DNA of 64,000 nt from Billgrantia azerbaijanica (lineage in GTDB: Bacteria > Pseudomonadota > Gammaproteobacteria > Pseudomonadales > Halomonadaceae). Below are positions 26,601-36,060 of the stretch, piece after piece. The translations under genes and the position numbers were made by a program. The notes beneath the pieces are model-generated. The model had not been told where the DNA came from. It saw nothing but the letters and a program-made list of their open reading frames with translations, and did no database searches. Location: positions 62,001 to 126,000 of the forward strand of contig SBLD01000003.1 in assembly GCA_004551485.1 (NCBI GenBank), written 5' to 3'. Within the stretch, counting starts at the first letter, position 1; the number at the start of each line of letters is the position of its first letter.

Positions 26601-27329
26601 TCAACCCTTGCGCGTCAGCGCATCCTCGTCGAGCTGCTCGGGGTCCATGTGGCGGATGTCCAGGCCCTTGACCAGGTAGATGACATACTCGGCCAGGTTG
26701 TCGGCGTGATCGCCCACCCGCTCCAGGGCGCGCAGGATCCACATGACGCTGAGCACCGGGCCGATGGCGCGGTTGTCCTCCATCATGAAGGTCATCAGCG
26801 AGCGCATGGCACTGCCGTACTCGTCGTCCACCGCGTCATCCTCGTGCACCACCTTGAGTGCCAGCTCGGTGTCGAAACGGGCGAAGGCGGTCAGGGCATC
26901 GCGCAGCATCTTGCGCACGTGCTCGCTGATGTGGCGCACCTCCACCAGGCCACGGGCGCCGTTGCCGCTCTCGATCAGCGTCATGGCGTTGCGGGCGATC
27001 TTGCTCGCCTCGTCGCCGATGCGCTCGAGGTCGGCGGTGGCACGGATCACCGCCAGCACCAGGCGCAGGTCGGAGGCAGCCGGCTGGCGCCGGGCCAGCA
27101 CGCGGGTGCACTCGTCGTCGATCTTGAGCTGCATCTCATTGACCAGGTGGTCGCCTTCGCTGACCTGCTCGGCCAGGCGGCTGTCGCCATCCAGCAGGGC
27201 CTGGATCGCCTGCTGGACCTGCTGCTCCACCAGGCCGCCCATGGTCATCAGGTGGGTCTTGAGCTCCTCCAGCTCCTGGTTGAACTGGCGGGAGATGTGC
27301 TGACTGTGGGTCTCGCTGGTGATATCCAT
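26601..27329 (-). CDS. phoU: phosphate transport regulatory protein PhoU
   Basis: A 242-residue all-helical protein made of two PhoU repeats; the acidic E/D-x-x-x-D metal-binding patches can be seen in A-D-L-E-R-I-G-D-E-A (about residue 95) and E-R-V-G-D-H-A-D-N-L-A-E-Y near residue 205. It dampens PhoR signalling and PstSCAB activity when phosphate is plentiful. The ATG (M-D-I-T-S-E-T-H-S) follows GGAG. Final gene of the pst operon, followed by a hairpin. Confidence 0.95.
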   Translation of the reverse strand: MDITSETHSQHISRQFNQELEELKTHLMTMGGLVEQQVQQAIQALLDGDSRLAEQVSEGDHLVNEMQLKIDDECTRVLARRQPAASDLRLVLAVIRATADLERIGDEASKIARNAMTLIESGNGARGLVEVRHISEHVRKMLRDALTAFARFDTELALKVVHEDDAVDDEYGSAMRSLMTFMMEDNRAIGPVLSVMWILRALERVGDHADNLAEYVIYLVKGLDIRHMDPEQLDEDALTRKG

Positions 27330-27369
27330 CGGGGTCTCCTCGGGTCGCCGTGAGTCGGTGCCTGACGTT

Positions 27370-28161
27370 TCAGGCCATGCGACCGGTGATGTAGTTCTCG
27401 GTACGCGCCAGGCGCGGGTTGGTGAACAGGGTATCGGTCGGGGCATACTCCACCAGCCGCCCCTGCTGCAGGAAGGCGGTGTAGTCCGAGACCCGGGCCG
27501 CCTGCTGCATGTTGTGGGTGACGAGCACCAGGGTGAGCTGCCCCTTGAGGCTGCGGATCAGGTCCTCGATCTTGAGCGTCGAGATCGGGTCGAGCGCCGA
27601 CGCCGGCTCGTCGAGCAGCAGCACCTCGGGCTTCACGGCCAGGGTACGGGCGATCACCAGGCGCTGCTGCTGGCCGCCGGAGAGCGACCACGCCGAGGCG
27701 CGCAGGCGATCCTTCACCTCGTCCCACAGCGCCGCGGCGCTGAGCGCCCACTCGACGATGTCGTCGCGCCGCCGCCGTGTCAGGCCGCCGCGCAGGCGCA
27801 ACCCGAAGGCTACATTATCGTAGATCGACATCGGGAAGGGGTTGGGCGTCTGGAACACCATGCCCACTCGCCGGCGCAGTTCGTCCACCGCCACCTCGGG
27901 GGCATGGATGTCCTGGCCCTCGAGGCGAATCCGCCCCCGGCGACTCACCGACTCGTTGAGGTCGTGCAGCCGGTTCAGCGCGCGCAGCAGCGTCGACTTG
28001 CCACAGCCGGAGGGCCCGATGAAGGCCGTCACGCGGTGGCGCGGCACGCGCAGCGTCAGCTCCTGCAGTGCCGGCGTCTCGCCATAGGCGAGGCTCAGCC
28101 CCTCGAGGTCGAAGCAGCTCGCCTCGGGCGGAAAGTCGATGATGGGACCACGCACCGACAT
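27370..28161 (-). CDS. pstB: phosphate ABC transporter ATP-binding protein
   Basis: A 263-residue ABC ATPase: Walker [10 protein letters not shown] near residue 49, signature S-L-S-G-G-Q-Q-Q-R near 158, Walker B V-L-L-L-D-E-P near 178, and switch His in V-T-H-N-M-Q-Q-A-A. It energises phosphate import with PstC and PstA. ATG 28161 is preferred because AAGGAGGA precedes it; upstream in-frame ATGs would add 8 to 31 residues. 40 bases separate it from phoU. Confidence 0.95.
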   Translation of the reverse strand: MSVRGPIIDFPPEASCFDLEGLSLAYGETPALQELTLRVPRHRVTAFIGPSGCGKSTLLRALNRLHDLNESVSRRGRIRLEGQDIHAPEVAVDELRRRVGMVFQTPNPFPMSIYDNVAFGLRLRGGLTRRRRDDIVEWALSAAALWDEVKDRLRASAWSLSGGQQQRLVIARTLAVKPEVLLLDEPASALDPISTLKIEDLIRSLKGQLTLVLVTHNMQQAARVSDYTAFLQQGRLVEYAPTDTLFTNPRLARTENYITGRMA

Positions 28162-28216
28162 GCGCGACTCCTCCTTCGCGGCCATCGCCGCACCCGTGCT
28201 CACCCGCCTTGCTGCC

Positions 28217-29788
28217 TCACCGGCGCGACGGGGCCGCATGGCGTGTCGAGACATGATGACGCAGAAATATTGCAGTCAGGTTAAGCACCAGGATCACCAG
28301 CACCAGCAGCAGCGCCGTGGCGAAGACCAGCGGCATCGCGGCCTGGACATCGTCGCCGTGGAAGGCGGCACCGTAGATGTGATAGCCAAGATGCATGAAC
28401 TTGCGATCAAGATGCAGGAAGGGGAAGTCGCCGTCCACCGGTATCTGGGGCGCCAGCTTGGCCACGCCGACCAGCATCAGCGGCACCACCTCGCCGGCGG
28501 CACGGGCGATGGCCAGGATCACCCCGGTGAGCATGGCCGGCACCGCCATCGGCAACACCACCCGGCCGAGCATCTCCAGACGCGTGGCCCCCAGCGCCAG
28601 CGCCCCCTCGCGCTGGTGGTCGGGAATGCGCGCCAGACCCTCCTCGCTGGCCACGATCACCACCGGCAGGGTGAGCAGGGCCAGCGTCAGCGAGGCCCAC
28701 AGCAGGCCGCCGGTGCCGAAGGTGGGCGTGGGCAGCGCGTCGCTGAAGAACCACTCGTCGAGCGTACCGCCGAGGCCGTAGACGAACACCCCCAGGCCGA
28801 AGACGCCGTAGACGATGGAGGGCACCCCGGCGAGGTTGCGCACGGCGATGCGCACCAGGCGCGTCAGGCGTCCCTGGTGGGCCACCTCGTTGAGGTAGAA
28901 GGCCGCCAGCACGCCGAAGGGCGTCACCAGCAGCGACATCACCAGCACCATCAGCACGGTACCGAAGATCGCCGGCCACACCCCGCCGGCGCTGTTCGCC
29001 GCGCTCGGCCCCTCGGACAGGAAGCGCCACACCCCCTGCATCCACGCCGCCAGCTTCTCCCACGTCGACAGGGCGTTGGGGCGCCTGGCCGCGAGCACCT
29101 CGTCGAGCGGCTGGCGAAGGCGGCGGCCATCGACGCTCTCCAGCACCAGGATCGTCTCGTCCATGGCGGCGCGCAGGCGGGCGGCCCGCGCCGTGGCGGC
29201 CGCGAGGGCACGACGCGCCTCGCCATCCCCCGGGTCGGCCTCCAGACGGCGCGCAAGGGGACGGATGGTCTCGCGCTGCAGCGTGTCGCGCGCCTCGCGC
29301 AGCCGCTCGAGCGCCGCCAGGCGCGCCTCGAGCTGCGCCCAGGCCGTTGCGCCGTTTCCAGCCCCGGCGGCCACCGCGTCGGGTGCCGGCTCGACGGCCA
29401 CCAGCCGGCCGATGAAGTCGCCCCAGCGGCGCCGCTCCAGCACCACCAGGTCGCGGGGTCGAGATTCGGCGACGATGCGCGCCACGGGCAACCAGTGCCA
29501 TACCTGGCCGTCGAGACCGCGGTTGCCGGTGAAGTAGAGGCGCTCGCGGCCCTCGCCATCAGGCAGGGGCAGCTCGCGCACGGCCCGGCCAGCCAGCCGG
29601 CGGCCATCGTCGAGTTCGACCAGCGACACGGACGCGGGCCAGAAGTGGCCGAGGCCGCGTACGGCGATCAGCAGCAGCAGGGCGCCGAGCAGCAGCAGCG
29701 ACAGCGCCACGCAGCCGGCCGCGAGCCAGGCGCCGGCGCCCTCGGCGCGTGGCCGCCGCCGCTGCAGTGCCGCGCGAACGGCGCTCAC
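28217..29788 (-). CDS. pstA: phosphate ABC transporter permease PstA, extended form
   Basis: A 523-residue permease, much longer than the roughly 300 residues of E. coli PstA. After one N-terminal membrane helix (about 24-46) comes a periplasmic-facing insert of about 210 residues (about 47-255) with an Arg/Glu-rich coiled-coil-like stretch ([17 protein letters not shown]), then the usual five transmembrane helices and the permease loop [10 protein letters not shown]. Long PstA forms with such an N-terminal domain (DUF3333) are known in other marine bacteria. Overlaps pstC by 4 bp (ATGA), so they are coupled. Confidence 0.9.
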   Translation of the reverse strand: MSAVRAALQRRRPRAEGAGAWLAAGCVALSLLLLGALLLLIAVRGLGHFWPASVSLVELDDGRRLAGRAVRELPLPDGEGRERLYFTGNRGLDGQVWHWLPVARIVAESRPRDLVVLERRRWGDFIGRLVAVEPAPDAVAAGAGNGATAWAQLEARLAALERLREARDTLQRETIRPLARRLEADPGDGEARRALAAATARAARLRAAMDETILVLESVDGRRLRQPLDEVLAARRPNALSTWEKLAAWMQGVWRFLSEGPSAANSAGGVWPAIFGTVLMVLVMSLLVTPFGVLAAFYLNEVAHQGRLTRLVRIAVRNLAGVPSIVYGVFGLGVFVYGLGGTLDEWFFSDALPTPTFGTGGLLWASLTLALLTLPVVIVASEEGLARIPDHQREGALALGATRLEMLGRVVLPMAVPAMLTGVILAIARAAGEVVPLMLVGVAKLAPQIPVDGDFPFLHLDRKFMHLGYHIYGAAFHGDDVQAAMPLVFATALLLVLVILVLNLTAIFLRHHVSTRHAAPSRR

Positions 29789-30915
29789 GGCGCACCTCCC
29801 AGCCGATGGTAGCGATGGCGCAAGCGCGTGCGCACCAGCTCGGCCAGCGTATTGACGAGGAAGGTGAAGGCGAACAGCGCGAGCGCCGCCAGCAGCAACA
29901 GATGGTAGTCCGGGCTACCCGGGGCCGCCTCGGGCAGCTCAATGGCGATGCTCGCCGCCAGGGAGCGCATGCCCTCCAGGGGGCTCAGGCTCATCAGGGC
30001 GGTATTGCCGCTGGCCAGCAGCACGATCAGCGTCTCGCCCACCGCGCGACCGGCACCGATCATCACCGCCGCCAGCAGCCCCGGCGCCGCGGCCGGCAGC
30101 ACCACCCGCCACAGCGCCTGCCAGCGCGTCGCCCCCAGCGCCTGGGCGCCCTCGGTCAGGCCCGACGGCACGCCGGCCAGCGCCTCCTCGGCCAGGGCAT
30201 AGACGCTCGGCAACACCGCGAAGCCCATGGCGAGCCCCACGATCAACGCATTGCGCGCCGCGTAGTGCAACCCCAGTTCGGCGTCCAGCCAGGCGCGCAG
30301 GTCACCGCCGAAGAGCAGGCCCTCGAGCGGCGGCGCGAGCGCCACGGCACCCCACCCCAGGAGGACGAGCCAGGGCACCAACCACAGCCCGGCCCAGGCC
30401 AGCGGTAGGCAGCGGCGCAGCGCCACCGGCAGCCAGCGCCACAGCGCCCCAGCCAGCAGCGCGCCCAGCGGCAGGGTGACCAGCAGGAGCGCGGCGACGG
30501 CCAGGTGGCGCTCCACCCAGGGCGCCAGCACCAGGCCGGCGACGAAGCCGATGACCACGCCGGGCAGCGCCTCCATCAGCTCCAGTGCCGGCTTGAGGCG
30601 GGTGCGCAGGCGCGGCGACATGAAAAGCGCGGAGTGCATCGCCGCCCCCAGCGCCAGGGGCAGGGCGAAGAGCAGCGCCCAGAAGGCGGCCTTGAGCGTG
30701 CCCCAGGCGAGCGGCGTAAGGGTCGCGTGGAGGCGCTCGACGGCCAGGCCGCCGCCGGCGAGCGCCGGCACCACCTCCACGACGAGAAAGACACCGATGG
30801 CCAGGACCGCCAGGATCACACCGATGCCGCCGGCTGCGATGAGACCGGTGGCCAGACGGTCACGCCGGTGACGCCAGCGGGTACGGGAGGGCGGGGCCTC
30901 GGAGGGCAGATTCAT
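29785..30915 (-). CDS. pstC: phosphate ABC transporter permease PstC
   Basis: A 376-residue membrane protein with about eight hydrophobic helices and the permease EAA loop E-G-A-Q-A-L-G-A-T-R near residue 250. Slightly longer than E. coli PstC. It forms the phosphate channel with PstA. A Pho box lies 24-41 bases before the start, so pstC-pstA-pstB-phoU can be transcribed without pstS. The stop overlaps the pstA start. Confidence 0.93.
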   Translation of the reverse strand: MNLPSEAPPSRTRWRHRRDRLATGLIAAGGIGVILAVLAIGVFLVVEVVPALAGGGLAVERLHATLTPLAWGTLKAAFWALLFALPLALGAAMHSALFMSPRLRTRLKPALELMEALPGVVIGFVAGLVLAPWVERHLAVAALLLVTLPLGALLAGALWRWLPVALRRCLPLAWAGLWLVPWLVLLGWGAVALAPPLEGLLFGGDLRAWLDAELGLHYAARNALIVGLAMGFAVLPSVYALAEEALAGVPSGLTEGAQALGATRWQALWRVVLPAAAPGLLAAVMIGAGRAVGETLIVLLASGNTALMSLSPLEGMRSLAASIAIELPEAAPGSPDYHLLLLAALALFAFTFLVNTLAELVRTRLRHRYHRLGGAP

Positions 30916-30938
30916 GGACGGCAGTCTAAGACACCTTG

Positions 30939-30956
30939 ATGACAGTAAAATGACAG
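30939..30956 (-). promoter_or_regulatory. Pho box upstream of pstC
   Basis: On the minus strand, CTGTCAT-TTTA-CTGTCAT: two perfect half-sites at PhoB spacing, followed ten bases later by TAGACT as a possible -10. Lies in the 43-base gap between pstS and pstC, so the operon downstream of pstS has its own PhoB-activated promoter. Confidence 0.92.
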
Positions 30957-30958
30957 CA

Positions 30959-31903
30959 TCAGTCGTGCGGCAGCGGCGCCAGCCCCAGGCGGCGGCGCTG
31001 GCTGACCAGCGTCGCCTCGGGCAGGGCCACGAAGCCGAGCGCGGTCACGCTGGCCTGGCCCGCCGGCGACAGCACCAGGTCCAGGAAGGCACGCTCCGGC
31101 CCCGGGAGCGGCTCACCCGGCGGCAGGTTGAGGTAGAGGTAGAGCGAACGGCTCAGCGGATAGTCGCCGCGCCGCACCGCCTCGGGATCGGGGCGATGGA
31201 GCCCTCCCTCGGCGTCCACCAGGGCCAGCGCCTTGACCGAGGCGGTGAGGTGGTTCAGGCCAGCATAGCCGATGGCACTGCGCGTCTCGCCCACCGCCGC
31301 CACCACGGCGGCTGACCCGGGATGCTCGTTGAGCGTGTGGCGATACTCGCCGCCGCACAGGGCACGCTGGCGAAAGAGGCCGTAGGTGCCCGAGGTCAGG
31401 TTGCGGCCGTGCAGCTCGATGCGCCCGGTGAGCTCGTCAAGCCCCAGCTGCTCCCAACGGGTGATCGCCTGCTGTGCGCCGCAGCGTCGTGTGCGCGAGA
31501 AGATGGCATCGAGGGTCTCCCGGTCGAGCGCCTCCAGGGGGTGGTGGCGATGCACCACCACCGTCAGGGCATCGCGGGCGACCTCGATCTCCACCGGCGG
31601 GTAGCCGTGGCGCGCGACGAAGGCGGCACGCTCGGCCTTGCGCATGGGGCGCGACATGGGCCCGAGGCGGACGGTCCCGGCGGTGAGCGCCGGCGGCGCA
31701 CTGGCCGAGCCGCTGGCCTGCAGCTGCAGGCGGATACCGGGATGGCGCTCAGTGAGCTCCTCCCCCCAGCGCAGCATCAGGCCGGCCAGGGTATCGGAGC
31801 CCATGGCACCGAGGGTGCCCACCGCTTCGGCACGCACCCCCGTCGCGAGCAGCGCCAGCAGGCCGGCGAGCAGCAGCCAGGCGAGGTGCCGCGAGCCGCT
31901 CAC
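30959..31903 (-). CDS. pstS: PstS-type phosphate-binding protein
   Basis: A 314-residue exported protein: a GTG-initiated signal peptide M-S-G-S-R-H-L-A-W-L-L-L-A-G-L-L (about residues 1-27), then a PBP-like domain with G-A-M-G-S-D-T-L (about residue 32) and later R-N-L-T-S-G-T-Y-G, both matching phosphate-contact segments of PstS. It delivers phosphate to PstCA. Start chosen as the GTG at 31903 because the signal peptide begins there; its ribosome site is weak. No Pho box was found upstream of this gene. It is the first gene of the pst block. Confidence 0.85.
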   Translation of the reverse strand: MSGSRHLAWLLLAGLLALLATGVRAEAVGTLGAMGSDTLAGLMLRWGEELTERHPGIRLQLQASGSASAPPALTAGTVRLGPMSRPMRKAERAAFVARHGYPPVEIEVARDALTVVVHRHHPLEALDRETLDAIFSRTRRCGAQQAITRWEQLGLDELTGRIELHGRNLTSGTYGLFRQRALCGGEYRHTLNEHPGSAAVVAAVGETRSAIGYAGLNHLTASVKALALVDAEGGLHRPDPEAVRRGDYPLSRSLYLYLNLPPGEPLPGPERAFLDLVLSPAGQASVTALGFVALPEATLVSQRRRLGLAPLPHD

Positions 31904-32065
31904 GAGGTTCCCCCATCCGGCACGGGGCAGCGACACACGGCCGCAGCGCTGGAGCCGGGGCGGCCCGGACGTATAAGATGGCGAACGAACGATTGACGCT
32001 GCGCTGCAGCACCCACGCCTCCGCGCATCGTTACCCACAACAACAAGCCGAGTTTGCAAGACGCC

Positions 32066-32482
32066 ATGACGGACCTCGACGATGTACCCGCCCCTCAGGG
32101 GCAACTGACGCTGAAACTGGTGGCCAACCGCCAGGACACCAACCTCTACGGCGACATCTCCGGTGGCTGGCTGGTTCGCCTCATGGACCAGGCCGCCGAG
32201 CTGGCCGCCGGGCGCGAGGCCCGCGGCCGCACCGCCACCGTGGCCATCGAGGCGATGGATTTCCTGTGCCCGGTCCGGGTCGGCTCCACGGTGAACATCT
32301 TCACCCAGGTGCGCGACATCGGCCACAGCTCGATCAAGATCGACGTGGAGGTATGGATCCGCCCCCCCCACGAGCGCGACCCGGACGAGCTCAACAAGGT
32401 GACCGAGGCACGTTTCGTGATGGTGGCACTGGACGACAACGGCCGCATCCGCTCCGTGCACCGGGACGACGCCCGCCCGTGA
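32066..32482 (+). CDS. acyl-CoA thioesterase, YciA/hotdog family
   Basis: A 138-residue hotdog-fold protein. The segment N-L-Y-G-D-I-S-G-G-W-L-V-R-L-M-D-Q-A-A carries the conserved Gly/Asp of the long central helix (the catalytic Asp/Asn-Glu region), and F-L-C-P-V-R-V-G-S follows. It cleaves acyl-CoA thioesters; chain preference cannot be read from sequence. ATG 32066 is chosen over a TTG at 32054. Its stop lies inside a hairpin shared with the convergent neighbour. It is divergent from pstS. Confidence 0.85.
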   Translation: MTDLDDVPAPQGQLTLKLVANRQDTNLYGDISGGWLVRLMDQAAELAAGREARGRTATVAIEAMDFLCPVRVGSTVNIFTQVRDIGHSSIKIDVEVWIRPPHERDPDELNKVTEARFVMVALDDNGRIRSVHRDDARP

Positions 32483-32510
32483 CGAGGGCGCCGAGCAGCG
32501 CCCCCGTCAC
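32479..32510. terminator. hairpin between convergent thioesterase and TRAP genes
   Basis: GTGACG-A-GGGCGC pairs with GCGCCC-C-CGTCAC, a 12-base stem with one A-C mismatch and a six-base loop, overlapping the thioesterase stop. No T-run on either side; it may act as a weak bidirectional terminator. Confidence 0.5.
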
Positions 32511-32530
32511 GCTGGCGGACGCGCCGGGGC

Positions 32531-33631
32531 TCAGGCGCCCACCGTCTCGCGCGCCTTGAGGTAGGCGAACTCGCCGACGTCGTTGAAGGGGCGCACCAAC
32601 TTCTGGAAGGCGACGTAGGAGTCGTGGACCTTCGCCGAGTCCGCGTCGGCGTCGACCTGCTCCTGGATGACCGCCCGGGACGCCTCGAACAGCGCCGCCA
32701 TGACGTCCTCCGGGAAGCGCTTCAGTTGCACGCCGTGCTCCGCGACCAGGGTCTCGAGCGCCTGGGCGTTGCGGAAGGCGAACTCGCTGACCATCGCCAG
32801 GTTGGAGGCGCGGGCGGCTTCGGTGACCACCGCCTTGAGGTCGTCAGGCAGCTCGTTCCAGGCATCCAGGTTGACGGTACCCTCGAGGATCGCCGAGGGC
32901 TCGTTCCACGCCGAGGTGTAGTAGTAATCGGCCACCTGGTGCAGGCCGAAGGCCAGGTCGTTGTAAGGCCCCACCCAGTCGGCGGCATCCAGTACCCCGG
33001 TCTGCAGGGAGGTGAAGATCTCCGAGCCCGGCATGTTGACGGTGGTGACGCCGATGCGGTTCATCGCCTCGCCGGCCAGCCCCGGCAGGCGCAGCTTGAG
33101 CCCCTGCATGTCCTCGAGCGAGTTGATCTCCTTCTTGAACCAGCCGGCCATCTGGGTGCCGGTGTTGCCCACCGGGAAGGGCTTGAGGTTGTGCTTGGCG
33201 TAGATCTCGTCCCACAGTTCCTGGCCGCCGCCGTGGTAGAGCCAGGCGTTGGTCTCGGTGGTGGTCATGCCGAAGGGCACGGCGGTGAAGAACTGCGCCG
33301 CGGCGACCTTGCCGCGCCAGTAGTAGGCGGCGGAGTGGCCCATGTCGGCGGTGCCGGCGGCCACGGCGTCGAAGACCTCCAGCGGCGGCACCATCTCGCC
33401 GGCGCCGTGCACGCGCACCCGCATGCGCCCGGCCGAGAGCCGCTCGATGCGCGCGGCGAAGTCGTTGGCGCCGGTGCCCAGGGCGGGGAAGTTCTTCGGC
33501 CAGGAGGTGACCATGTCCCAGGTGATGGTCTCCTGGGCCCTGGCGGTGTTGACGAAGGGGGCGGCGGCGATACCGGCGGCACCCAGGCCGGCGGTCGTGA
33601 GGGTGTTCTTGAGGAAGTGACGGCGTTGCAT
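32531..33631 (-). CDS. TRAP transporter substrate-binding protein, Tat-type signal
   Basis: A 366-residue DctP/TakP-family binding protein. The export signal M-Q-R-R-H-F-L-K-N has the twin-arginine S/R-R-x-F-L-K pattern and a hydrophobic run with A-R-A-Q cleavage near residue 33, so Tat export is likely. The mature protein begins W-D-M-V-T-S-W-P-K-N-F-P, the start of the TakP group that binds 2-oxoacids or lactate. The ATG at 33631 has GGAG at good spacing; an ATG three codons earlier is too close to it. No DctQ/DctM membrane genes are next to it; the partner must be elsewhere. Confidence 0.87.
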   Translation of the reverse strand: MQRRHFLKNTLTTAGLGAAGIAAAPFVNTARAQETITWDMVTSWPKNFPALGTGANDFAARIERLSAGRMRVRVHGAGEMVPPLEVFDAVAAGTADMGHSAAYYWRGKVAAAQFFTAVPFGMTTTETNAWLYHGGGQELWDEIYAKHNLKPFPVGNTGTQMAGWFKKEINSLEDMQGLKLRLPGLAGEAMNRIGVTTVNMPGSEIFTSLQTGVLDAADWVGPYNDLAFGLHQVADYYYTSAWNEPSAILEGTVNLDAWNELPDDLKAVVTEAARASNLAMVSEFAFRNAQALETLVAEHGVQLKRFPEDVMAALFEASRAVIQEQVDADADSAKVHDSYVAFQKLVRPFNDVGEFAYLKARETVGA

Positions 33632-33753
33632 GGCAGGCATGGCTCCGGGGTGAGTTATTCTGATCCGCGCCGTCTTGCGCGGCGTGTCCGCCGGTGAGTA
33701 TGCGGCACTGCCAATTTACCCGGCAAGCCGATCCATTGACGCAAACGTCAACG

Positions 33754-35964
33754 TCAAGTCAGAGGGGTGAGCTTGGCAAACCCCAACACCAGCCACTTGT
33801 CGCCCTCGCCCTCGAAGCTCACCTGCACCCGCGCGCGCTGCCCCTCGCCCTCGGCGTTGAGGATCACCCCCTCGCCGAACACCGGGTGGCTGACCCGCTG
33901 GCCGAGGCTCAGGCTGGGCAGGTCGTCGCCGCCGTCGACCGTGGTCTGGCGCGACAGGCCCACCGCCGGGCGGGCCGCGGTCAGCGGCCGCGACACCTGG
34001 CCGCGCAGGCGCACCTCCTCGAGGAACTCTTCGGGGATCTCGCGCAGGAAGCGTGACGGCCGCTGGTAGGTCTCCTTGCCATGCAGGCGGCGGATCTCGG
34101 CATGGGTGAGGTAGAGCTTCTTCATCGCCCGGGTCACGCCCACGTAGCAGAGGCGGCGCTCCTCCTCGAGGCGCCCCGGCTCCTCCAGCGACATCCGGTG
34201 CGGGAAGAGCCCCTCCTCGACGCCGGCGATGAACACCACCGGGAACTCCAGCCCCTTGGCCGAGTGCAGGGTCATCAGCTGTACGCCGTCCTCGAAGGCG
34301 TCGGCCTCGTGCTCGCCGGCATTGAGTGCCGCCTCGGCGAGGAAAGCCTCCAGCGCCACGCTGCCCTCGCCGACCTCGGGCGGGTCGAGCGCCTCGCCCT
34401 GGGTGAAGGCACGGGCGGCATTGATCAGCTCCTCGAGGTTCTCGACGCGTGCCTGCCCCTTCTCGCCCTTCTCGCTGCGGTGGTGTTCGACCAGCCCGGA
34501 GCGCTCGATGGCGTGGGCAATGATCTCGTGGAGCGCCATGCCCGACGTCTCGTCGTCGAGACGCTCGATCAGATCGGCGAAGGCCTGCACCGAGGCGATG
34601 GCGCGCCCCTTGAGCGAGCCATCGAGCTGGGCATCGTGCAGCGCCTGCCACAGCGAAACGCCGCTCTCCCGGGCGCGGCTGCGCACCAGTTCCACGGTGC
34701 GCGTGCCGATGCCGCGCGCCGGCACGTTGATGATGCGCTCGAGCGAGGCGTCGTCGTCGCGGTTGAGCAGCAGGCGCAGGTAGGCCAAGGCGTTCTTGAT
34801 CTCGAGCCGCTCATAGAAGCGTTGGCCACCATAGATGCGGTAGGGCACGCCCTGGCGGATCAGCGTCTCCTCGAGCACCCGCGACTGGGCGTTGGAGCGG
34901 TAGAGGATGGCGATCTCGCGGCGGTTGATGCCCGCGTCGACCTTCTCCTGGATGGTGTCGACGATGAAGCGCGCCTCGTCGAGATCATTGAATCCCGAGT
35001 ACACGGAAATCGGCTCGCCGTGGGTGCCGTCGGTCCACAGCGCCTTGCCCAGGCGGTCGGCGTTGTGGCGGATCAGGGCGTTGGCGGCGTCGAGAATGAC
35101 ACTGGTGGAGCGGTAGTTCTGCTCCAGACGCACCGTGCGGGTACCCGGGAACTCCTGCTCGAAGCGGCGCAGGTTCTCGACCCGCGCGCCGCGCCAGCCG
35201 TAGATCGACTGGTCGTCGTCGCCGACCACGGTCATCGGCGTGGTCATGCCGGTGAGCAGTTTCAGCCAGGCGTACTGCAGGGTGTTGGTGTCCTGGAACT
35301 CGTCGACCAGCACGTGGGCGAAGCGCTCCTGGTAGTGGGCGAGCAGCGCCGGGTTGTCGCGCAAGAGCTCGAGGCTCCTGAGCAACAGCTCGCCGAAGTC
35401 GACCAGGCCGCCGCGCTCACAGGTGAGCTGATAGTGCTCAAAGAGCTCGACCATCTGCCCCAGGTAGGCATCGCCGTGGGCGTCGACCTGGTGCGGGCGC
35501 AGCCCCTCCTCCTTGCAGCCGCTGATGAACGACAGCACCTGGCGCGGTGGAAAGCGCTCGTCGTCGATGCGGTGATCCTTGAGCAGGCGCTTGATCAGGC
35601 GCAGCTGGTCGTCGGTGTCGATGATCTGGAAGTGCTGGGGCAGGCGCGCGTCCTGCCAGTGGGTGCGCAGCAGGCGGTGGGCGATGGCGTGGAAGGTGCC
35701 GACCCACACATGGCGCAACGAGAGGCCCAGTAATGCCTCCAGGCGGGTGCGCATCTCGCGCGCCGCCTTGTTGGTGAAGGTCACGGCGAGCACCGCGTAG
35801 GGCGACAGCCCCTCGGCCTGCATCAGCCAGGCGATGCGGTGCACCAGCACCCGGGTCTTGCCGGAGCCGGCCCCGGCCAGCACCAGCAGGTTGCCCTGGG
35901 GGGCGCTCACCGCCTCGCGCTGGGCCGGGTTCAACGGATCGAGGATTGCCGTGACGTCATCCAT
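33754..35964 (-). CDS. uvrD: DNA helicase II
   Basis: A 736-residue superfamily 1 helicase. Walker A G-A-G-S-G-K-T near residue 34, D-E-F-Q-D-T-N near 223, motif III G-D-D-D-Q-S-I-Y-G-W-R-G-A, and the C-terminal V-G-V-T-R-A box are all present, and the start M-D-D-V-T-A-I-L-D-P-L-N-P-A-Q-R-E-A-V resembles E. coli UvrD. It unwinds DNA in nucleotide excision and mismatch repair. A C-terminal linker and small beta-domain (F-E-G-E-G-D-K-W-L) ends the protein. Confidence 0.95.
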   Translation of the reverse strand: MDDVTAILDPLNPAQREAVSAPQGNLLVLAGAGSGKTRVLVHRIAWLMQAEGLSPYAVLAVTFTNKAAREMRTRLEALLGLSLRHVWVGTFHAIAHRLLRTHWQDARLPQHFQIIDTDDQLRLIKRLLKDHRIDDERFPPRQVLSFISGCKEEGLRPHQVDAHGDAYLGQMVELFEHYQLTCERGGLVDFGELLLRSLELLRDNPALLAHYQERFAHVLVDEFQDTNTLQYAWLKLLTGMTTPMTVVGDDDQSIYGWRGARVENLRRFEQEFPGTRTVRLEQNYRSTSVILDAANALIRHNADRLGKALWTDGTHGEPISVYSGFNDLDEARFIVDTIQEKVDAGINRREIAILYRSNAQSRVLEETLIRQGVPYRIYGGQRFYERLEIKNALAYLRLLLNRDDDASLERIINVPARGIGTRTVELVRSRARESGVSLWQALHDAQLDGSLKGRAIASVQAFADLIERLDDETSGMALHEIIAHAIERSGLVEHHRSEKGEKGQARVENLEELINAARAFTQGEALDPPEVGEGSVALEAFLAEAALNAGEHEADAFEDGVQLMTLHSAKGLEFPVVFIAGVEEGLFPHRMSLEEPGRLEEERRLCYVGVTRAMKKLYLTHAEIRRLHGKETYQRPSRFLREIPEEFLEEVRLRGQVSRPLTAARPAVGLSRQTTVDGGDDLPSLSLGQRVSHPVFGEGVILNAEGEGQRARVQVSFEGEGDKWLVLGFAKLTPLT

Positions 35965-36060
35965 GGGGAGGGCATCGCTGCTCGGAAAATGGGCCCAAAG
36001 CTTAGCATATCGAACTCAGTGCAGCTGGAGGCTCACGACATGCTACGGGGATAGCGGGAT

